A stretch of 64,000 nucleotides of DNA. It comes from Salinibacterium sp. NK8237. Lineage in GTDB: Bacteria; Actinomycetota; Actinomycetes; Actinomycetales; Microbacteriaceae. Numbering within the stretch: position 1 is the stretch's first letter; each line of letters begins with the position of its first letter. Of this stretch, positions 46,722 to 55,172 are shown in pieces. Below the pieces are notes generated by a model. The model did not search any database, was not told the DNA's origin, and worked only from the letters and a program-made list of their open reading frames with translations. The position numbers were made by a program, and so were the translations under genes. The stretch spans positions 372,001 to 436,000 of the forward strand of contig NZ_JADYWE010000001.1 in NCBI RefSeq assembly GCF_015864955.1, read 5' to 3'.

Positions 46722-48210
46722 TGGAAACCGCCTCTACTGCAAAGATGGAAAAACCGATGACATAGGGCCATGCAGCCTTGGGATTTAGCCGACGGCGCTG
46801 GGGTGCTTTGGCCGCGACTCGCGTTGCCCGCCGCGGAGGTGCTTCGAGCACAGCGACGGAACCCAAACCGTTACTCGGCTCGAAGTCCAGCTCGGCTATC
46901 GCTTCGCTATCGTCATCGAGTTGCCCTACGAGAAGATCGTTGGAGTTGCCGCCGGCATACGCACCTGCTCGGGTGCCCCAACCGCTGGCGTGACCCATCC
47001 TGAAGAATCCGATAAGCCGAATAGGCATGAGGAATGCTGTCGACACGATGATGAACGCCGGGAGTCGGAAGAAGTCCATCGGCTTCTCGGAGAGATGCCG
47101 AATCTGGCGGATTGCCATGCTCAATACAGACGACACAACCATGAGCGCAAGCACTAAGAGCACGCCACTTTGCACGCCATACTCCGAAAGAAAGCCCTCG
47201 TAGAAGTTGTACCCCTGTCCGCTAAATGCACGATAGATCCATCCCGCGATCACTCCGGCCAAGAGGAAGGGAAGGATGATGTCCATGAGGAAGAACACAG
47301 CCAGCACTGGGGCATGACCAAGCATCCACGGCAACATACGGAGCGTGTTGTACTGGCTCCCCCGAGCCCAGCGCAGCTGCTGCTTGTACAGCTTCTTGAT
47401 CTCAAGCGGGGCATCGGTGTACACCAACGAGGTGTGTTGGTAGACCGTACGGTGACCCTCTTGGAGCGCAAGATTGGTGAGAGTGCGATCGTCGCTCACC
47501 TCGAGGAACACGCCCATGAAGCGTTCATTCATAAACCGGTCCATAACGCGCGTCATGATCGACCGACGGAACGCGATGGTTCGACCTGGCAAGCAACCGA
47601 CCTGTCCGAGCACGCTTTGAGCGGGCATTGAGTATAGAGCCCGCGAGTTTTCCAGCCAGTCAGCCCAGCGGGTAATCCAGCTTCGCTCTGGTTCGAGGAT
47701 GCGCTGTCGGGTCGTAACGCCGCCAACCTTAGTGTCGGCGAACGGCCGCACCAGCTCGGAGAGCGTGTTGTCGGTCCACACGGTGTCGGAATCGACAAGC
47801 ACGGTGATGTCGCCCGTCGACAGCTCGGTACCGATCATCACGGCGTTGCGCTTGCCGGGGATCGGCGTATGAATCCAACGAACCAGCGGAGCGAACTCAT
47901 CGCTGATGCGTTCCAGCGTAGGGTTGGGTGCTCCGTTGATGACCACGATGATCTCGGATGGTTGCTGTTCAACCATGCGAGCGAGCACATCCCGAAAGAG
48001 GTCCTCTGGCTCATCGAGCACTGGCACCACCACACTCGTCGTTCCAGTGAATGTGCCCGTGTACGGGCGGTAGCGTGACGACAGCACGACTTTGAGTATC
48101 CAGAGCGCCCAAATAAGCGATGAGTAGATTGCGAACATATAGATCTCGGGGTGGCCCTCGATCATGTGGCGAAGTTGCAGAATGAATATGAACACGGATG
48201 CCCCCGACAT
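46705..48210 (-). CDS. processive family-2 glycosyltransferase (hyaluronan/cellulose-synthase-like)
   Basis: The 501-residue membrane enzyme starts with one or two helices, then a GT2 domain: TSVVVPVLDEPEDL, the metal motif VLVDSDTVW, acceptor-side DDRTLTN and the processive motif QLRWARG. C-terminal helices (about 300-420) form a synthase-like channel, and a 60-residue cytoplasmic acidic tail (LDDDSEAIAELDFEP) precedes a final helix. It should polymerise a nucleotide sugar and extrude the chain. It is the first gene of the GT2-GH26-ugd operon and follows a 531-base structured leader. The polymer's composition is unknown. Confidence 0.88.
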   Translation of the reverse strand: MSGASVFIFILQLRHMIEGHPEIYMFAIYSSLIWALWILKVVLSSRYRPYTGTFTGTTSVVVPVLDEPEDLFRDVLARMVEQQPSEIIVVINGAPNPTLERISDEFAPLVRWIHTPIPGKRNAVMIGTELSTGDITVLVDSDTVWTDNTLSELVRPFADTKVGGVTTRQRILEPERSWITRWADWLENSRALYSMPAQSVLGQVGCLPGRTIAFRRSIMTRVMDRFMNERFMGVFLEVSDDRTLTNLALQEGHRTVYQHTSLVYTDAPLEIKKLYKQQLRWARGSQYNTLRMLPWMLGHAPVLAVFFLMDIILPFLLAGVIAGWIYRAFSGQGYNFYEGFLSEYGVQSGVLLVLALMVVSSVLSMAIRQIRHLSEKPMDFFRLPAFIIVSTAFLMPIRLIGFFRMGHASGWGTRAGAYAGGNSNDLLVGQLDDDSEAIAELDFEPSNGLGSVAVLEAPPRRATRVAAKAPQRRRLNPKAAWPYVIGFSIFAVEAVSIVFFS

Positions 48211-48238
48211 TGTGATTGTGAAAGGTGATCATCCGCCA

Positions 48239-48259
48239 CGCTGAGGATGTCCCTCAGCG
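48239..48259 (-). promoter_or_regulatory. hairpin in the 5' leader of the GT2 gene
   Basis: CGCTGAGG and CCTCAGCG pair perfectly (8 bp) with a 5-base loop, 28 bases before the GT2 ATG on the minus strand. No Shine-Dalgarno sequence is visible before that ATG, so translation may be controlled by this structure. Confidence 0.45.
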
Positions 48260-48334
48260 GTGAGTTGCTTGATTATTGCCCGATGGATTTACCCACCGCA
48301 ATACGGGCATTTCTCCGTATTACGACTCAGGTGG

Positions 48335-48357
48335 TCTAGATCCGCTCGGCATCTAGA
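48335..48357. promoter_or_regulatory. dyad-symmetric operator candidate
   Basis: TCTAGAT-N9-ATCTAGA is a perfect 7-bp dyad with half-sites 16 bases apart, about 125 bases upstream of the GT2 ATG. The geometry suits a dimeric regulator; the protein is unknown. Confidence 0.45.
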
Positions 48358-48652
48358 ACGTGGTGTCGGCACTTCGGCTGTCGTATTTTGCGCCAGTTTT
48401 TGTACCCCGCTTCGGGGGTGCAGACCTCACAGGTTGCGGCTCAAGCGGCATCAACAATGAGTTCAGGTGAATTCAGAAAAGTGCACGTCCGAGGTTGTTT
48501 ATGAGACGTATTGACGCCCCATTTAAGGGTAGAACTAATCGTCTGCCTCTAGGGCTCGATCGATCGACTTCGGACCAGAGACACCCTCGCTGCCCCACAA
48601 CGGGGTACACGACTTTTCGGCGCCCGGGGGACGCCTATTGGCACCATAAGCG

Positions 48653-48677
48653 GTTACAGGTTTAACCTGGCTGTAAC
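48653..48677. repeat. inverted repeat downstream of glnE
   Basis: GTTACAG (48653-48659) and CTGTAAC (48671-48677) flank an 11-base spacer that itself contains an AGGTT/AACCT dyad. It could be an operator for the polysaccharide operon or the end of the glnE transcript. GlnR spacing rules are not met. Confidence 0.4.
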
Positions 48678-48741
48678 ATTCGGAGCCTCGGTGCGGCAGT
48701 TCACAGCATGGGCACGGAGGGTCCAACTGCGCCTCAGGCTT

Positions 48742-51675
48742 TTACGACCTCGGCACATTGGCGACGCCATAGAAGCGGCGTTCAAAGACGCGTCGTGCGC
48801 GACGCGTGGCGCGCAAATAGTCCTCTTCGAGCTTGCTCGCTGAACCCGGCGGATACTCGAGCATACGAGCAACGCCTTCGAGTTGAAGTCGATCCGTAGG
48901 TAAAACATCCGAGGTCTTCGAGGTCCACAGGGTGATGGCCGAACGGGCGCGGGAGGCGAGAACCCATGCCTCCCGAAGGCGAGCGGCGTCTGAGGCCGTG
49001 ACGAGCTTCTCGGCGACGGCGGCTTCCAAAGCATCGAGAGTTGAGGTCGTGCGTAGTCCCTCGACTCTGGACCCATGTTGGAGTTGCAAGAGCTGCACAA
49101 ACCATTCGACGTCGCTGAGCGAACCGCGGCCTAGCTTGAGATGGCGGGACGGATCCGCGGCCTGAGGAAGACGTTCAGACTCCACGCGAGCTTTGATTCT
49201 CTTGACCTCGCGCACATCCTGGGGTGAAATCACCGAGGGGTAGCGCACGCGGTTCGCGAGTGCTTCGAAATCAGCCAGCAGCGCCGTGTCGCCGGCAACA
49301 CCGCGGGCGCGCAAGAGCGCCTGAGCTTCCCACGTGAGCGACCAGCGGGCGTAATAGGCCGCATACGATTCGAGGGAGCGCACGATGGCCCCGTTCTTGC
49401 CTTCTGGACGGAGGTCGAGATCGAGATCGAGCGGAAGCTTCACGTCTTCGGTGATGCGAGTGAGGCCCTTAGCGAGCGCGTCCGCTCGTTTGGCAGCATC
49501 TTCGCTAGTAGCGTCCGTTGCCCGGTAGACGTACATGACATCAGTGTCGGAACCGAAACCCGCTTCGGCTCCCCCGTAACGCCCCATAGCAATAATCCCG
49601 AACTCAATCCCGTCAGGTTCTGGACGGAGAATCGCCAACGCGCCCTCGAGCATCATCGTGGTGACATCGCTGAGCCCGCGGCCTAGCTCTTGAATCGTGG
49701 TCATTCCGACGATCGAACCGATGGCCAAGCGTAAGATTTCACGACGACGCGCGGTGCGCAATGCCTTACCCGCGGCATCCTCGTGCCCCTTGTGCCTAGC
49801 GACGATGGCACGGGCTTCATCTTGCAACACTGCAAGGGAGCGAGGCTTGAGCTCTTTGTCATGTTCCAGCCACGCGGCAGCTTCAGGAATCCGCTCGAAA
49901 AGTCCGCCAACATATTTGGATGCCGAGAGCACATGAGTAAGTCGCTCTGCGGCCCCGGACGAATCACGAAGCATCCGCAAGAACCAGTACGCCTCACCGA
50001 GAGCTTCGCTGAGCCGGCGGAACGCTAGAAGCCCATAGTCAGGATCCGCGCCATCGGAGAACCACTGCAGCATCACGGGCAGCAGAGCCTTTTGGATCGT
50101 TGCCCGGCGTGAGACTCCCCCAGTGAGAGCCGCAATGTGCGCTAGTGCTCCCTTGGGATCGAGGAAGCCGATGGCGGCCAGGCGAGCCACTGCTTGCTCG
50201 CTAGAGAGCGCGAGCCCTTCTTCGGGCAGTGCGGCCACTGCTGAGAGCAACGGGCGGTAGAAGAGGCGCTCATGCAGCCTGCGGACCGCAATCTTGGTGC
50301 GCTGCCACTGCTCGGTGAGATCTTTCGCACTCGTCGCGATACCCGTGGCCCGCGCTAGCACCCGCAAATCATCGGGGTCGCGCGGCATGAGATGCGTTCG
50401 ACGCAATCGCGAGAGCTGGATGCGGTGTTCCAGCAACCGGAGAAAGCGATAGTCGCGCGCAAACTCGCCGGCCTCGGTTCGCCCGATGTAGCCGTGCTCG
50501 GCGAGAGCGATGAGCGCCCGGAGGCTGGAGGTTTGACGCACACCTTCGTCACTCTGTCCGTGAACAAGCTGCAGCAGTTGCACGGTGAATTCGATATCGC
50601 GAAGGCCACCAGGGCCCAGCTTAAGCTGCACGTCGCGTTCCTGCGGAGGAATGTTTTCGGTGACACGCTCGCGCATCCTCTGCACTGACGCCACAAAGTT
50701 TTCGCGCGAAGCACTCGACCACACCAGCGGTGCAACGCCCTCAATGTAGCGGCCACCCAGTTCGCGGTCACCCGCGAGCGGTCGCGCCTTCAGGAGAGCT
50801 TGAAACTCCCAGCTCTCTGCCCAGCGATCGTAATAGGCCAGATGCGACTCGAGCGTGCGAACAAGCGCACCGTCCTTGCCTTCGGGGCGAAGGTTCGTAT
50901 CGACTTCCCACAGCGCTGGTTCAACCGTGAGGTCTTGAATGCCGCGGATCGTCTGCACCGCCAGAGGCGTAGCGATCGTGACGGCACGGTCGGCGCTGAT
51001 GCCGTCGGGCTCCGTCACGAAGATGACGTCGACATCCGACACATAGTTCAGTTCGCGCGCGCCCGCCTTGCCCATGCCGATGATGGCAATTCGGGTCGCG
51101 GCGATATCGGCTTCCGGAAAATTCACCGAGCGGCGAGCGACGGAGAGCGATGCTTCAAGAGCGGCACCGGCCAAATCGGCCAACGCCATGGCGACGCGAT
51201 CGACCGCTGCAAGGGGGTCTTCTTGCGCGAGGTCCCACGCCGTGAGTTGTGCGAGCTCTCGGCGGTAGCGCACCCGCAACGCAACCCAGGCGTCTTCGCC
51301 CTCGAGATCGTTGGTTACTTCGGTGAGAAGCTCAACGTATTCCTCTGGAGAGTATGGCTCAGAAATGGGCGAACACATCGCATCGAGTTCTTGCGGATGC
51401 CGCACAAAGAAGTCGCCCAACCCCGAGGACGCGCCAAGCACCCGCACCAGTCGCACGGCGGCCTCGTCATTGGCCAACACCGGGGTGAGCTGCTGCGGGG
51501 ACCCCTCAGAGAGCTCCACGACAAGGCGCAGGGCTTGATCGGGGTCTGCGGCGCGCGAGAACAACGCTGCGGGCACTTCGGGGCGCTCGAGCGAGACAAG
51601 ACGCTCGCGGGCCTCGCTGAGTTCCATGAAACCCAGTTTGGCGAGCTCGGTCAGAGTGTATGGCGACGTCGACAT
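48742..51675 (-). CDS. glnE: bifunctional glutamine synthetase adenylyltransferase / deadenylase
   Basis: The 977-residue enzyme attaches or removes AMP on glutamine synthetase in response to nitrogen signals. Two nucleotidyltransferase domains are visible: the N-terminal one with ELNYVSDVDVIFV and LKLGPGGLRDIEFTVQLLQL, and the C-terminal one with EAGFGSDTDVMYVYR and LKLGRGSLSDVEWFVQLLQL. Both keep the paired Asp residues. It begins 13 bases after the glnA2 stop with no obvious ribosome site, so the two are one transcript. The target is probably GlnA1, which retains the modifiable Tyr block. Confidence 0.95.
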   Translation of the reverse strand: MSTSPYTLTELAKLGFMELSEARERLVSLERPEVPAALFSRAADPDQALRLVVELSEGSPQQLTPVLANDEAAVRLVRVLGASSGLGDFFVRHPQELDAMCSPISEPYSPEEYVELLTEVTNDLEGEDAWVALRVRYRRELAQLTAWDLAQEDPLAAVDRVAMALADLAGAALEASLSVARRSVNFPEADIAATRIAIIGMGKAGARELNYVSDVDVIFVTEPDGISADRAVTIATPLAVQTIRGIQDLTVEPALWEVDTNLRPEGKDGALVRTLESHLAYYDRWAESWEFQALLKARPLAGDRELGGRYIEGVAPLVWSSASRENFVASVQRMRERVTENIPPQERDVQLKLGPGGLRDIEFTVQLLQLVHGQSDEGVRQTSSLRALIALAEHGYIGRTEAGEFARDYRFLRLLEHRIQLSRLRRTHLMPRDPDDLRVLARATGIATSAKDLTEQWQRTKIAVRRLHERLFYRPLLSAVAALPEEGLALSSEQAVARLAAIGFLDPKGALAHIAALTGGVSRRATIQKALLPVMLQWFSDGADPDYGLLAFRRLSEALGEAYWFLRMLRDSSGAAERLTHVLSASKYVGGLFERIPEAAAWLEHDKELKPRSLAVLQDEARAIVARHKGHEDAAGKALRTARRREILRLAIGSIVGMTTIQELGRGLSDVTTMMLEGALAILRPEPDGIEFGIIAMGRYGGAEAGFGSDTDVMYVYRATDATSEDAAKRADALAKGLTRITEDVKLPLDLDLDLRPEGKNGAIVRSLESYAAYYARWSLTWEAQALLRARGVAGDTALLADFEALANRVRYPSVISPQDVREVKRIKARVESERLPQAADPSRHLKLGRGSLSDVEWFVQLLQLQHGSRVEGLRTTSTLDALEAAVAEKLVTASDAARLREAWVLASRARSAITLWTSKTSDVLPTDRLQLEGVARMLEYPPGSASKLEEDYLRATRRARRVFERRFYGVANVPRS

Positions 51676-51688
51676 GGTGACAGAGGGT

Positions 51689-53032
51689 CTAGAGGATCTC
51701 TAGGCTGCTCTCCAGTTCGTAGGGGGTGACCTGTGCGCGGTAGGCCTTCCACTCGCGACGCTTGTTGAGTAGAACGAAGTTGAAGACCTGCTCTCCCAGC
51801 GTTTCGGCAACAAGCTCAGAGTTTTCCATGATGCTCAGCGCGTGGTTGAGGTTCGACGGAAGCTGCTCGTAGCCGAGCGCGCGGCGTTCGTGCTCGGACA
51901 GGTCACCGACGGCATCTTCAGCTTCGAGAGGAAGCTCGTAGCCTTCCTCGATGCCCTTGAGCCCTGCGGCGAGCAAGAGCGAGTAAGCGAGATACGGGTT
52001 CGCGGCAGAGTCAAGAGCTCGGTACTCGATGCGCGCGCTCTGACCCTTGCCGGGCTTGTAGAGCGGAACGCGCACCAGCGCGGAACGGTTGTTGTGGCCC
52101 CACGTGACGAAGCTCGGGGCTTCGTCACCGCCCCAGAGGCGCTTGTAGGAGTTCACGAACTGGTTCGTAACTGCCGTAATCTCAGGCGCGTGCTTGAGAA
52201 CGCCAGCCATGAACTGGCGGCCGACCTTAGACAGCTGGTAGTGACCGCTCGCGTCGTAAAACGCATTCTGGTCGCCTTCGAATAGCGACATATGGGTGTG
52301 CATTCCCGAACCAGGCTGGCCAGACATCGGCTTCGGCATGAACGTCGCGTAGACACCCTGCTCGATGGCGACTTCTTTGATCACGGTGCGGAACGTCATG
52401 ATGTTGTCCGCCGTGGTGAGGGCGTCGGCGTAACGAAGGTCAATCTCGTTCTGGCCAGGTCCGGACTCGTGGTGGCTGAACTCCACCGAAATACCGAGGT
52501 CTTCGAGCATCCGCACCGAACGGCGACGGAAGTCGTGCGCCGTGCCGCCAGGAACGTTGTCAAAGAAGCCAGCAGAATCTACCGGCTGCGGGCTGCCATT
52601 CTTGAGCTTGCTCGACTTGAGAAGGTAGAACTCGATCTCAGGGTGAGTGTAGAACGTGAAGCCGCGTTCGGCCGCCTTCTCGAGGGTGCGCTTGAGCACA
52701 TTGCGCGGGTCGGATGCTGCTGGCTGGCCATCTGGCGTAGTGATATCGCAGAACATGCGGGCAGTGGGATCGATCTCTCCACGCCACGGCAGAATCTGAA
52801 AAGTGGTGGGATCTGGATGCGCGAGCATGTCTGCTTCGTACGCACGAGTGAATCCCTCAATGGCGGAACCGTCGAAGCCAAGGCCCTCAGCGAATGCACC
52901 TTCGATCTCCGCAGGAGCAACGGCAACGCTCTTGAGCGTTCCCACAACATCCGTGAACCAGAGTCGAACAAATTTGATGCCACGTTCTTCAATTGTGCGA
53001 AGAACGAAATCGCGCTGCTTGTCCATTGACAT
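51689..53032 (-). CDS. glnA2: glutamine synthetase (GlnA2-like)
   Basis: The 447-residue glutamine synthetase resembles mycobacterial GlnA2: FVRLWFTDVVGTLKSVAV, GFDGSAIEGFTRAYEADM, and the FMPKPMSGQPGSGMHTHMS block. The region equivalent to the adenylylation site reads EGYELPLEAEDAVGDL rather than the canonical DLYELPPEE block, so regulation by GlnE is doubtful. It may be specialised for other amines or for peptidoglycan precursors, as debated for homologues. The ATG 53032 has AGGA 8 bases upstream. It forms an operon with glnE and is divergent from panB. Confidence 0.92.
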   Translation of the reverse strand: MSMDKQRDFVLRTIEERGIKFVRLWFTDVVGTLKSVAVAPAEIEGAFAEGLGFDGSAIEGFTRAYEADMLAHPDPTTFQILPWRGEIDPTARMFCDITTPDGQPAASDPRNVLKRTLEKAAERGFTFYTHPEIEFYLLKSSKLKNGSPQPVDSAGFFDNVPGGTAHDFRRRSVRMLEDLGISVEFSHHESGPGQNEIDLRYADALTTADNIMTFRTVIKEVAIEQGVYATFMPKPMSGQPGSGMHTHMSLFEGDQNAFYDASGHYQLSKVGRQFMAGVLKHAPEITAVTNQFVNSYKRLWGGDEAPSFVTWGHNNRSALVRVPLYKPGKGQSARIEYRALDSAANPYLAYSLLLAAGLKGIEEGYELPLEAEDAVGDLSEHERRALGYEQLPSNLNHALSIMENSELVAETLGEQVFNFVLLNKRREWKAYRAQVTPYELESSLEIL

Positions 53033-53178
53033 TAATGTTCCTCGATCCGTGCTTTGCCGCGAGAGTGCGACATCGATTCTGCCGCTCTAAGGGTACTTGT
53101 TCCTTAGGGTCTCTGCAGCGCACTCGCCGCGACCTCTAGCCAATCGCCTGTTGCCGCCATATCGCTAGACTTGCCGCT

Positions 53179-54009
53179 ATGACTGACTCCGCCGCCGCAG
53201 AGGCCCAAGCCAAGCTCAAACGAGTTCGAACTCGCCATTTTCAGACGGCGAAAGAAAACGGAATTAAGATCGTCGGTCTCACGAGCTATGACCAGCTGAC
53301 GGCCGGAATCTTCGACGAATCCGGCATCGACTTCTTGCTCGTTGGCGATTCCGCTGGCAACAATGTCTACGGCTACGACACGACGCTGCCGGTGACAATC
53401 GATGATCTCATCCCTCTCACGCGCGCGGTCGCCGGCGCTGTCACGCGCGCTTTCGTTGTGGCGGATATGCCCTTCGGTTCTTACGAAGCTGGCGCAGACG
53501 AGGCACTGCACACCGCTTTCCGTTTTATGAAAGAGACAGGCGCTCACGCGGTCAAGCTCGAGGGCGGAGTGCGCAGCGCCGAACAGATTCGACGCATCGT
53601 GGATGCCGGCATCCCGCTGATGGCTCACATCGGGTTCACGCCGCAGAGTGAGCACGGTCTCGGCGGCCACGTCATTCAGGGCCGCGGCGAAGGGTTCGAG
53701 CAACTGCTCGCCGACGCTCTCGCCGTTCAAGAGGCCGGCGCCTTTGCTGTCGTGCTCGAGATGGTGCCAGCGGATGCCGCCGCCAAGATCACCGAAGCGC
53801 TGTCGATTCCGACAATCGGCGTTGGCGCAGGCCCCCACGTCGATGGACAACTTCTTGTCTGGACCGATTGGGCTGGCCTCACCAAGGGACGCATCCCTAA
53901 GTTTGTGAAGCAATACGCCGATTTGCGCGCGACCCTCGCGGGTGCCGTCAACGACTACCGGGCCGACGTGGCCGCAGGCACCTACCCGACAGAGGAACAC
54001 TCCTACTAG
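53179..54009 (+). CDS. panB: 3-methyl-2-oxobutanoate hydroxymethyltransferase
   Basis: The 276-residue enzyme makes ketopantoate from 2-oxoisovalerate and methylene-tetrahydrofolate, the committed step to pantothenate and CoA. Motifs include [67 protein letters not shown] [15 protein letters not shown], and [21 protein letters not shown]. The fold is a TIM barrel. The next genes panC/panD are not here. It is divergent from glnA2 over 146 bases, as in M. tuberculosis. Confidence 0.95.
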   Translation: MTDSAAAEAQAKLKRVRTRHFQTAKENGIKIVGLTSYDQLTAGIFDESGIDFLLVGDSAGNNVYGYDTTLPVTIDDLIPLTRAVAGAVTRAFVVADMPFGSYEAGADEALHTAFRFMKETGAHAVKLEGGVRSAEQIRRIVDAGIPLMAHIGFTPQSEHGLGGHVIQGRGEGFEQLLADALAVQEAGAFAVVLEMVPADAAAKITEALSIPTIGVGAGPHVDGQLLVWTDWAGLTKGRIPKFVKQYADLRATLAGAVNDYRADVAAGTYPTEEHSY

Positions 54010-54051
54010 GAGATCTCTCGGCGGGCAGCTGCTCGCTACGGCACTAGAGGT

Positions 54052-54219
54052 TTAGTCTTCAGAGTCTTCGCTTGCCCACTTGCGTGCGCGCTCGGCGATG
54101 ATTTGTGGGGCGTGTTCGGCTTGAGCCCGTGTGTCGAACGGTCCATCACGATCGACGGCTAACGACTGCGGTCCTTCTTCGACTTCGCCTGTCTTGTGGT
54201 TGTACCACCATTGCTCCAT
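54052..54219 (-). CDS. small SPOR-domain-like protein
   Basis: A 55-residue ORF lies in the gap between panB and map on the minus strand: MEQWWYNHKTGEVEEGPQSL then DGPFDTRAQAEHAPQIIAERARKWASED. This matches the short actinobacterial SPOR-domain-like proteins, in which a tryptophan-rich start is followed by a GPFDTRxxAExAP block. Function is unknown; the larger SPOR family binds denuded glycan strands, but this protein has no signal peptide or membrane helix. It is divergent from map by 49 bases. Confidence 0.75.
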   Translation of the reverse strand: MEQWWYNHKTGEVEEGPQSLAVDRDGPFDTRAQAEHAPQIIAERARKWASEDSED

Positions 54220-54268
54220 GCGGTTCGTCCCTTCGTCGAGAGCAAGGCTACGCCGTTAGACTGCTGAA

Positions 54269-55135
54269 ATGCCTCGGAATCACACTGGTCACCTCGTTCC
54301 GGGAGTAATCCCACCTCAACTTGCCGTTCCCTCGGCTATTCCTCGCCCCGAATATGTGGGCAAGAAGGCGCCACGCACCTTCACCGGTTCGGATGTCTAT
54401 ACCGCCGAAGAGGTCGACCGCATCCGCGCGGCAGGAAAGATTGCCGCTGGCGCTGTCGAAGCGGTTGGTGCTGCGGTCGCTCCGGGCGTGACCACTGCGC
54501 AACTCGATCAGATCGCGCACGAATACATGGTCTCCCGAGGTGCTTACCCCTCGACTCTCGGCTACCGGGGCTTCCCGAAGTCGTGTTGCACGAGCATCAA
54601 CGAAGTGATTTGCCACGGCATTCCTGATGACACCGTGCTCGAAGAGGGCGACATCATCAATATCGATATCACCGCGTACAAAGACGAAATGCATGGCGAC
54701 CTCAACAAGACTTTCCTTGTCGGAAACGTTTCTGACGACGCACGCAATCTCGTCGAACGCACGCAAGAGGCGCTCAACCGGGGAATCAAGGCCGTCGCCC
54801 CTGGCCGCCAAGTCAACGTTATTGGGCGCGCCATTGAGTCCTACGCGAAGCGCTTCGGCTATGGCGTGGTTCGCGACTTCACGGGCCACGGCGTTGGCCG
54901 CGCCTTCCACACCGGCCTGATCATCCCCCACTACGACTCTGCGCCACAGTTCGACGATGTTATCGAGGTAGGCATGGTCTTCACGATCGAACCCATGCTC
55001 ACGCTCGGTTCCCACGATTGGGATTTGTGGGCTGACGACTGGACCGTCACTACCCGCGACAAGAGCCTGACCGCTCAGTTCGAACACACCATGGTTGTCA
55101 CCGAACGTGGCACCGAAATTTTGACCCTCCCGTAA
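54269..55135 (+). CDS. map: type I methionine aminopeptidase
   Basis: The 288-residue enzyme removes the initiator Met from nascent proteins. The dimetal ligands are visible in [19 protein letters not shown] (two Asp), GHGVGRAFH (His), FTIEPML (Glu) and QFEHTMVVT (Glu). The N-terminal 40 residues form the extension with a PxxP-type start ([18 protein letters not shown]) typical of actinobacterial MetAP1c. It is followed by ppgK after 37 bases on the same strand. Confidence 0.95.
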   Translation: MPRNHTGHLVPGVIPPQLAVPSAIPRPEYVGKKAPRTFTGSDVYTAEEVDRIRAAGKIAAGAVEAVGAAVAPGVTTAQLDQIAHEYMVSRGAYPSTLGYRGFPKSCCTSINEVICHGIPDDTVLEEGDIINIDITAYKDEMHGDLNKTFLVGNVSDDARNLVERTQEALNRGIKAVAPGRQVNVIGRAIESYAKRFGYGVVRDFTGHGVGRAFHTGLIIPHYDSAPQFDDVIEVGMVFTIEPMLTLGSHDWDLWADDWTVTTRDKSLTAQFEHTMVVTERGTEILTLP

Positions 55136-55172
55136 TACCCTGACGCTCCCTAACCACGCGAAAGAGGACAGC

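Larger units (their letters stand above)
48211..48741 (-). promoter_or_regulatory. 531-base gene-free leader of the polysaccharide operon
   Basis: This is the longest gap in the window without a gene. No ORF in any frame looks real. It holds several inverted repeats: an 8-bp hairpin at 48239-48259, the dyad 48335-48357, a CCCCG/CGGGG hairpin near 48402-48417, and a GTTACAG/CTGTAAC pair at 48653-48677 close to the end of glnE. On the minus strand this is the upstream region of the GT2 operon. It may carry a promoter, operators or a long structured 5' UTR. No known riboswitch consensus was recognised. Confidence 0.5.

Noticed and set aside
48653..48677. Second GlnR box near glnE
   Set aside because: GTTAC is present, but the GAAAC half-site and the 6-base spacing are missing; the site is better described as a simple inverted repeat.
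48211..48741. Known c-di-GMP (GEMM) or c-di-AMP (ydaO) riboswitch in the GT2 leader
   Set aside because: The conserved core sequences of these classes could not be found by eye on either strand; a covariance-model scan would be needed to reopen it.
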